Assembly (NCBI GenBank): GCA_947441695.1
Contig: CANEUK010000005.1
Coordinates: 1-17,904, forward strand
Source: Rickettsiales bacterium
GTDB taxonomy: Bacteria > Pseudomonadota > Alphaproteobacteria > Rickettsiales > UBA1997
Direction: 5' to 3'
Length of the DNA: 17,904 bases
Below the pieces are notes generated by a model. The model saw only the letters and a list, made by a program, of their open reading frames with translations, searched no databases and was not told the origin of the DNA. Below are positions 13,451-17,904 of this stretch, piece by piece; the stretch's first letter is position 1; each line of letters starts with the position of its first letter. The translations under genes and the position numbers were made by a program.

Positions 13451-14167
13451 TTATTTTTTAGCTTCTAACTTATCATCAATTTTTGGTTCAAAACCTTTGC
13501 CAATAATAATTCTTAAAGACTCTTTGGCTCTGGCTTTGAGAATTTGCGAACTTTCTGGGTTTTTAGAAATTAATTCAAAAATTTGATAAGATTTTTCTAG
13601 GTTGTTTCGTTGCATTTCTAGCACAGCTTTTTGCTCTAAAACATAATATTTAAGCATTTTGTTTCGGCTTTCGATTTTTTCTATTCTGGCAATTAAATCG
13701 TCTTTTTTAACCTCATCTTCATCAGACATCCAAGATTTTACCGCCAACAAACCACTTAAATCTTTAATGTAATTGTCGCAATACATGCATTCGTTGATTT
13801 TAAGGTAAATTTCCAAGGCTTCAGATTTTTTTCCTTCATCAAAAAGCAACGCCGCCAAACGCATTGAAGCCAAAGATTTGACGCCACTTGGCGCAGTTTT
13901 GGCGTTGTAGATTATTCTTAAATTTTCTTTTGCTTTTTCAATGTCGCCAATTTGCTGGTTAATTAAAGATTGGTGCAAAATTTCAGAAAATTTTGCTTGC
14001 CTAGAATTGTGAAAAGCGTTGAGGGCAAAAAATATTATCAGCGCAAAAAAAGAAGTTATGGCAAAAGCCTTAATTAGTTTGAGATTTTTTTTGAAAAAAT
14101 TGCTGATTCTTTCTTTTTTGGCTTGGGATTTGGCTTGATTGATTATTTCAGATACTTCGTTTGACAT
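13451..14167 (-). CDS. DUF2659/YfgM-like membrane-anchored TPR-type protein
   Basis: This is a 238-residue protein with a basic cytoplasmic N-terminus, one membrane helix at about residues 32-52 (KAFAITSFFALIIFFALNAF) and a long helical, repeat-like domain outside. That domain includes EKAKENLRIIYNAKTAPSGVKSLA and KKSEALEIYLKINE, which resemble tetratricopeptide units. The pattern matches the rickettsial DUF2659 family, a relative of YfgM, which in E. coli assists the SecYEG/periplasmic chaperone network and is encoded beside bamB, as here. I start at ATG 14167 (MSNEVSEIINQAK); an ATG at 14191 would add eight residues and overlap folD by 11 bases. The start chosen leaves 13 bases after the folD stop. 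The family call rests on memory of sequence style and context. Confidence 0.75.
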   Translation of the reverse strand: MSNEVSEIINQAKSQAKKERISNFFKKNLKLIKAFAITSFFALIIFFALNAFHNSRQAKFSEILHQSLINQQIGDIEKAKENLRIIYNAKTAPSGVKSLASMRLAALLFDEGKKSEALEIYLKINECMYCDNYIKDLSGLLAVKSWMSDEDEVKKDDLIARIEKIESRNKMLKYYVLEQKAVLEMQRNNLEKSYQIFELISKNPESSQILKARAKESLRIIIGKGFEPKIDDKLEAKK

Positions 14168-14180
14168 TTTTTTATTTGAT

Positions 14181-15065
14181 TTAATTAACAATTTTAAGGC
14201 AACATTCCACGGTGTTTTTTAGCAAATAAGCGATAGTCATTGGCCCAACTCCACCAGGAACCGGCGTGATTGCGCTAACAATATTTTTAACATTTTCAAA
14301 ATCTACATCGCCAATTAATTTTGTTTTGCCTTCAAGCGTGTTAATTCGATTAATGCCAATGTCGATAATTACCGAATCGCTTTTAACCATGTCGGCTTTG
14401 ATTAAATTTGGCACGCCCGCCGCAACCAAAATTACATCAGATTGCAAACATTCAGCTTTTAAATCTTTGGTTGAACGATTGGCAATTGTAACGGTGCAGT
14501 TTTCAAGCATCAGCAAACGCGCCAAAGGTCGCCCAACAATATTTGAAGCACCAATTACCAAAGTTTTTAAACCAGCCAAATTTTCGCCTTTCACCGATTT
14601 TAACAAATGCACGCAACCCAAAGGCGTGCAAGGAATGAGCGCTTTTTGTAATCCGCTAACTTCGCCAATTGAAAGTTTGCCAACATTTATCAGATTAAAA
14701 CCGTCAACATCTTTATTGTGATCAATTGCCCGAATTACGTTGTGGCTGTTGATATGCTTGGGCAAAGGTAATTGCACCAAAATTCCATGAATTTTTTTAT
14801 CGCGATTTAATTCTTCAATTTTTTCGATTAATTCGTTTTCTGAAATATCTACCGCAAGCTTGATTTGAATTGAGTTCATTCCAACCGCGTGCGCGGATTT
14901 TTCTTTGTTGCTAACATAAACCTCGCTTGCGGCGTCTGATCCAACCAAAATTACTGCCAAACTTGGCGTGATACGAAATTTATTTTTTATTTCGGCAACT
15001 TGCGTGGCAATTTCTAAACGCATTTTGGCGGCAATTTCTTTGCCGTTGATAATTTGTGCGGTCAT
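14181..15065 (-). CDS. folD: Methylenetetrahydrofolate dehydrogenase/cyclohydrolase
   Basis: This bifunctional cytoplasmic enzyme of one-carbon metabolism oxidises 5,10-methylene-THF with NADP and hydrolyses the product to 10-formyl-THF for purine and formyl-Met-tRNA synthesis. Visible signatures are Y50-VSNK54-EKSAHAVGM with the catalytic Tyr and Lys, the HGILVQLPLPKH loop (about 113-124), DVDGFNLINVGKL, PCTPLGCVHLLK, the nucleotide-binding VIGASNIVGRPLARLL and the C-terminal TPVPGGVGPMTIAYLL signature. At 294 residues it is standard length. It sits between the ABC ATPase (63-base gap) and the DUF2659 gene (13-base gap), all on the same strand, which suggests a shared transcript. The identification is certain. 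Confidence 0.97.
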   Translation of the reverse strand: MTAQIINGKEIAAKMRLEIATQVAEIKNKFRITPSLAVILVGSDAASEVYVSNKEKSAHAVGMNSIQIKLAVDISENELIEKIEELNRDKKIHGILVQLPLPKHINSHNVIRAIDHNKDVDGFNLINVGKLSIGEVSGLQKALIPCTPLGCVHLLKSVKGENLAGLKTLVIGASNIVGRPLARLLMLENCTVTIANRSTKDLKAECLQSDVILVAAGVPNLIKADMVKSDSVIIDIGINRINTLEGKTKLIGDVDFENVKNIVSAITPVPGGVGPMTIAYLLKNTVECCLKIVN

Positions 15066-15128
15066 TTATTTTTTAAGTTAATTTTTTTTCATAAAAGCAG
15101 CGCGGATGAATTTTTTTCAAAACTTTTT

Positions 15129-15845
15129 TTAAATCTCGCCAATTTCTTTTAAAAAAGATTTTTCTAAACTTTGTTCTTGGTGCTTTTCTTTAAAGCCTTT
15201 GGGCGCGCCGCTATAAACAATTTTGGTGTTATTTAAAACGGCAATTGAATCGCAAATTTCGTCCATGTCGGATAAAATATGCGAACTAAAAAAAACCGTT
15301 TTGCCCAATTTTTTGTAAGCCAAAAGCTCGCGTTTCAGCGCAATTCTGGCCTTTGGATCAAGCCCGCTCATTGGTTCGTCTAAAATTATTAATTCAGCTT
15401 CCGACAAAAAAACTGCCAATAAACCAAGTTTTTGCGTCATTCCTTTAGAATATTTGGTGACTTTTTGTTTTAGAACTTCGAAAGGCAAATCAAGATTGGC
15501 GCAGATTTTTTGGGCTTTTTGGGCATCAAATTTTTTTTTGTAAAAATCTAAGACAAATTTGACAAATTCTTCACCTTTTAAATGAGGTGATGGCGAAAAT
15601 TTTTCAGGCAAATAACAAAGTTTTTCTCGCGAACGCGGCAAAATACGCGAAACGCCAAAAATTTGAACTTCGCCATTATCTTGGTCGAGCAAATCGAGAA
15701 TAATCTTGATTAAAGTGGTTTTTCCAATGCCGTTAAGGCCAATAAAACCAAAGATTTCGCCCGCTTTAACCTCAAAGCTAATTTTATCTAAAACTGGCTT
15801 GGAAAATGATTTAGAAATTTCAGAGATTTTAAGCGGAAGAATCAC
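15129..15845 (-). CDS. ABC transporter ATP-binding protein, orphan
   Basis: This is a complete 238-residue ATPase subunit. Walker A is GLNGIGKTT at residues 36-44, the signature loop is YSKGMTQKL at 132-140 (Ser-Lys-Gly-Met instead of LSGGQ), Walker B is LIILDEP at 152-158 with Glu157, the D-loop is SGLDP, and the switch His189 is in SSHILSDMDE. The LPE at 79-81 in place of the Q-loop Gln and the YSKGM signature are usual in the NatA/ABC-2 exporter class. The start is a GTG at 15845, four bases after the hepT stop; no in-frame ATG lies before Walker A. No permease gene is adjacent: folD follows and a toxin-antitoxin pair precedes. It may pair with a membrane subunit encoded elsewhere. The substrate is unknown. 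Confidence 0.92.
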   Translation of the reverse strand: MILPLKISEISKSFSKPVLDKISFEVKAGEIFGFIGLNGIGKTTLIKIILDLLDQDNGEVQIFGVSRILPRSREKLCYLPEKFSPSPHLKGEEFVKFVLDFYKKKFDAQKAQKICANLDLPFEVLKQKVTKYSKGMTQKLGLLAVFLSEAELIILDEPMSGLDPKARIALKRELLAYKKLGKTVFFSSHILSDMDEICDSIAVLNNTKIVYSGAPKGFKEKHQEQSLEKSFLKEIGEI

Positions 15846-15849
15846 GAGA

Positions 15850-16185
15850 TTAAAAATTTTTTAGAATTAAGTCTATTTGCAAGGCAAGTTTTGGAAGATC
15901 AAAAGCAACGGCTTGATTTAAATTTTCAATGTCAACATTACCGTAATCATGAATTATGCGATGACGCATTCCTACAATTTTTTTCCAAGGAATGTGATTA
16001 TGTTTTGTTGTTAATTCTGATGATAGTTTGTTGGCTGCTTCGCCAATTATGGCGATTGAATAAGAAATTGCCATAATGGTTTTTCGATCATCGAGACCAT
16101 CTTGGTAAAATTCTGCTATTTCTAGAATTGCTTTTTTTATGTCTAGCAAGCGAATTAGATCTGGATTAATTTTGACATCACTCAC
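15850..16185 (-). CDS. hepT: HepT-like HEPN toxin (DUF86)
   Basis: This is the toxin half of a type VII MntA-HepT module. The 111 residues form an all-alpha HEPN fold with the catalytic motif R-x4-H-x-Y as R74, H79 and Y81 in MRHRIIHDY. IGEAANKLS near 47-55 and a conserved D-x-E-x-L after the motif are typical of DUF86. HEPN proteins of this type act as RNases, and the partner nucleotidyltransferase neutralises them by AMPylating the Tyr of the motif; that mechanism is family knowledge. The start is a GTG that overlaps the mntA TGA as GTGA, so translation is coupled. The active motif is intact. Confidence 0.93.
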   Translation of the reverse strand: MSDVKINPDLIRLLDIKKAILEIAEFYQDGLDDRKTIMAISYSIAIIGEAANKLSSELTTKHNHIPWKKIVGMRHRIIHDYGNVDIENLNQAVAFDLPKLALQIDLILKNF

Positions 16186-16472
16186 AGTTCTCTAGCCTCT
16201 TTCAAAATAAATGGCTTAAATTCTTCTCTCAAGGCGCGATCTGAAATAAGATCAACCTTACAACCCAAAAGCTCAGTTAAATCAATTTCAAAACCAGACT
16301 CGTCAAGCAAAGACGCTCCTTTTTTAAAACTTACCAAAAAATCAATATCACTATTAACAGATTCTTCGCCTCTTGCTACCGAACCAAAAACACGAATGTT
16401 TTGTGCCTTATATTTATTGGCAAGAATCATGATTTGATCGCGATATTTTTGACGAAGAGTTAAGATATTCAT
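16182..16472 (-). CDS. mntA: MntA-like minimal nucleotidyltransferase antitoxin
   Basis: This 96-residue nucleotidyltransferase carries the GS-x10-D-x-D motif: Gly30-Ser31 in VFGSVARGEE, then Asp42 and Asp44 in SDIDFLVSF. A third acidic residue is supplied by KVDLISD (Asp in the beta strand after the LLGCKVD segment). This is the antitoxin class paired with HEPN toxins. Its ATG shares one base with the aroQ TAA (TAATG), and its TGA overlaps the hepT GTG. Antitoxin and toxin are therefore made by coupled translation behind a housekeeping gene, which would tie their expression to the pssA-aroQ transcript unless an internal promoter exists. Confidence 0.93.
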   Translation of the reverse strand: MNILTLRQKYRDQIMILANKYKAQNIRVFGSVARGEESVNSDIDFLVSFKKGASLLDESGFEIDLTELLGCKVDLISDRALREEFKPFILKEAREL

Positions 16473-16909
16473 TACTTTATCATGTTGTTAATCGCCAAAA
16501 GAGAAATTGTGTAGCCTTCAACACCAAGACCCGAAATTACTGCGTCGACCACATCGCTTAAAAATGAATTTTGACGAAATTTTTCGCGTTTGAAAATGTT
16601 AGAAATATGCAACTCAATTTTTGGTTTATCAAAGATTTCAAGTGCGTCGCGAATGGCAATTGAAGTGTGCGTGTAAGCGGCGGCGTTGATGATAATTCCA
16701 TCGTAATCGTCAATAGCATTTTGAATTGAACCAACTAGTTCGCCTTCAGAATTTGATTGTTGAAAGTCAATTTCTAAATCAAGTTCTGCGGCCAATTCGC
16801 GGCAATCATTTTCAATTTTTAAAATTGAAGCCTCGCCATAAATTTCTTGGTTTCGAAGGTGCAAAAGATTTAGATTTGGACCATTTAAGATAAGAACTTT
16901 TTTACTCAT
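16472..16909 (-). CDS. aroQ: 3-dehydroquinate dehydratase, type II
   Basis: This enzyme catalyses the third shikimate-pathway step, 3-dehydroquinate to 3-dehydroshikimate, as a cytoplasmic dodecamer of flavodoxin-like subunits. The 145 residues are the type II length. Motifs are LILNGPNLNLL at 6-16, the lid Arg19 and catalytic Tyr24 in EIYG, QSNSEGELV (51-59), IINAAAYTHTSIAIRDAL with Asn75 and His81, and ELHISN-x2-KREKFR with His101 and Arg112. I start at ATG 16909 (MSKKVLILNGPN); the ATG at 16939 would add ten unlike residues and overlap pssA more. The chosen start overlaps the pssA stop by 8 bases. The gene implies aromatic amino-acid or folate-precursor synthesis, which Rickettsia lacks. 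Confidence 0.96.
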   Translation of the reverse strand: MSKKVLILNGPNLNLLHLRNQEIYGEASILKIENDCRELAAELDLEIDFQQSNSEGELVGSIQNAIDDYDGIIINAAAYTHTSIAIRDALEIFDKPKIELHISNIFKREKFRQNSFLSDVVDAVISGLGVEGYTISLLAINNMIK

Positions 16910-17699
16910 TTTTAAAATTATTTTTACTTGATAATTCAATTTTTACGTAAGAAAAAATTGTAATTGGAATTGAAATAGCATAAGTGATTCCAACAATTGC
17001 CAGAGTAAGCCACGGCTCAATTAGCAAACCAATAATTATCGAACCCAAAATCAGCAAAGTAAGATAGGCATATTCGTTTTTGATAGGAATTTTTTTAATT
17101 GAAATTGTTGGAACTCGACTTGCCATTAAAACTGCCAAAACCGCCGTATAAGTTATTACCAAAACTGGATCGGTGTAAAAACCTTCACCAAATTCGTAGT
17201 TTAAAACCATTGGCAACATTGTCATTGCCGCTCCAACCGGAGCTGGAATTCCCTTGAAAAAATATTTTTCTAAAGTTGGATTTACTACTTCGCGAGTTAA
17301 ATCAACGTTAAAACGCGCCAGCCTAATTGCGCCACACACCGCAAAAAACAAAACCAACGCCCAAGATAAACCGCCAAATTCGGAAGATAATCCAACCCAA
17401 GAATAAATTATAAAACCCGGAACCACGCCAAAATTTACAAAATCAACTAGCGAATCAAGCTGCGCGCCAAAATCGCTGCTCGAGTTAAAAAATCGCGCCA
17501 ATCTTCCATCAACTCCGTCCATAAAACCAGCGATTAAAAGAAAAGCCGAAGCTTTAAAAAAATCTCCGTTATTAGCGTAGCGAATTGCGGTAAGCGCGAT
17601 ACATAAACTTGTTAAGGTAACTAAATTTGGCAATAATCTAAAAAGCGGAAAATATCCTTTTTTGGCGGTGCGAATTTGCTGAATAATTTTTTTTTGCAT
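16902..17699 (-). CDS. pssA: CDP-diacylglycerol-serine O-phosphatidyltransferase
   Basis: This inner-membrane enzyme joins serine to CDP-diacylglycerol, giving phosphatidylserine, the precursor of phosphatidylethanolamine. The CDP-alcohol phosphotransferase motif is complete: D61, D64-G65, A68-R69, G78, D82 and D86 in DGVDGRLAR ... FGAQLDSLVDF. The PNLVT at residues 24-28 before the first helix and the FGVVPG after the motif are typical of type II PssA. About eight membrane helices fit 265 residues. A weak AAAAGG lies just before the ATG at 17699. The decarboxylase gene psd, often the neighbour, is not upstream within the window; aroQ overlaps the 3' end by 8 bases. Confidence 0.95.
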   Translation of the reverse strand: MQKKIIQQIRTAKKGYFPLFRLLPNLVTLTSLCIALTAIRYANNGDFFKASAFLLIAGFMDGVDGRLARFFNSSSDFGAQLDSLVDFVNFGVVPGFIIYSWVGLSSEFGGLSWALVLFFAVCGAIRLARFNVDLTREVVNPTLEKYFFKGIPAPVGAAMTMLPMVLNYEFGEGFYTDPVLVITYTAVLAVLMASRVPTISIKKIPIKNEYAYLTLLILGSIIIGLLIEPWLTLAIVGITYAISIPITIFSYVKIELSSKNNFKNE

Positions 17700-17728
17700 G
17701 AACCTTTTAAAGAAGATTAACTTTGTTG

Positions 17729-17744
17729 AGCTTTTGTAAAAGCT
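17729..17744. promoter_or_regulatory. Inverted repeat between pssA and the divergent transketolase gene
   Basis: AGCTTTT-GT-AAAAGCT is a perfect 7-base inverted repeat, 30 bases upstream of the pssA ATG and about 105 upstream of the plus-strand gene. On the plus strand an eight-T run begins seven bases after it, but no gene on that strand ends here, so a regulator binding site for the divergent promoters is more likely than a terminator. Nearby, CTTTGTTGA occurs twice (17721-17729 and again near 17803), which may be part of the same control region. The AT-rich background keeps confidence low. Confidence 0.3.
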
Positions 17745-17848
17745 TGTGAATTTTTTTTATATTGAAATTGCTTTTGCTTAAAGGCTTTTTAATTTGGATT
17801 CACTTTGTTGAAAAAAGCAACCAAACTTATCTTTAGAATTTCAAAAAA

Positions 17849-17904
17849 ATGAAGCAAAATAGTTTAAACGCCAAAATGGCGAACGCTGTTCGATTTTTAT
17901 CAAT
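17849..17904 (+). CDS. tkt: Probable transketolase, N-terminus only (cut by window edge)
   Basis: An ATG at 17849 opens a frame that runs to the edge: 18 residues, MKQNSLNAKMANAVRFLS, then an incomplete codon. The piece MANAVRFLS matches the start of bacterial transketolases, where MANAIR-x-LS-x-DAV-x-KANSGHPG is standard, preceded by a short polar lead as here. Transketolase moves two-carbon units between sugar phosphates in the non-oxidative pentose phosphate pathway and supplies erythrose 4-phosphate to the shikimate pathway, which would fit the aroQ nearby. With only 18 residues the call is suggestive; the base downstream of the edge would settle it. Confidence 0.6.
   Translation, partial: MKQNSLNAKMANAVRFLS

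Overview
The window is AT-rich (about one third G+C by eye) and reads as the chromosome of an alphaproteobacterium related to the Rickettsiales. The signs are an archaeal-type valyl-tRNA synthetase (as in Rickettsia), a DUF2659-type TPR-like membrane protein paired with a BamB-like lipoprotein, an ankyrin-repeat protein, cytochrome bd oxidase, and mostly start codons without clear Shine-Dalgarno sequences. Shikimate (aroQ) and HisN-like genes suggest a less reduced metabolism than Rickettsia proper. This placement is inference, because there is no rRNA in the window. No phage, plasmid, CRISPR or tRNA signal was seen.

Layout. 1-2591 (minus): the N-terminal part of an ankyrin-repeat protein cut by the window edge, inorganic pyrophosphatase, and a FadI-length thiolase. 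2675-4164 (plus): a HisN/inositol-monophosphatase-family phosphatase and a compact RNase D, whose 3' end overlaps a convergent EamA-type transporter. 4120-8211 (minus): the EamA transporter, an exported single-cysteine glutathione peroxidase, and cydAB. 8370-8588 (plus): a small DUF2798 membrane protein. 8611-17699 (minus): valS with a large in-frame insertion, bamB-like, DUF2659, folD, an orphan ABC ATPase, a HepT/MntA toxin-antitoxin pair, aroQ and pssA. 17849 to the edge (plus): the first codons of a probable transketolase. No gene-free stretch exceeds 300 bases.

The most notable region is inside valS (about 10088-10736). A DUF559 (Vsr-like, PD-(D/E)XK-type) nuclease domain is fused in frame into valyl-tRNA synthetase between the editing module and the second half of the catalytic core. 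It is bounded by 55-bp inverted repeats (52/55 identical), each folding into two hairpins, with a compensatory base-pair change between copies. Outside these lies a perfect 10-bp inverted repeat at symmetric spacing. One end has grown into three exact 48-bp tandem copies (16 codons each). The insert has no stop and no Met codon in the valS frame. It looks like a palindrome-flanked nuclease element that has become a protein-coding insertion in an essential gene.

Two further points stand out. A dispersed palindromic element of about 78 bp occurs upstream of both gpx and bamB, again with compensatory stem changes. The MntA-HepT module is packed between aroQ and the ABC ATPase with 1-nt and 4-nt overlaps and a 4-nt gap.
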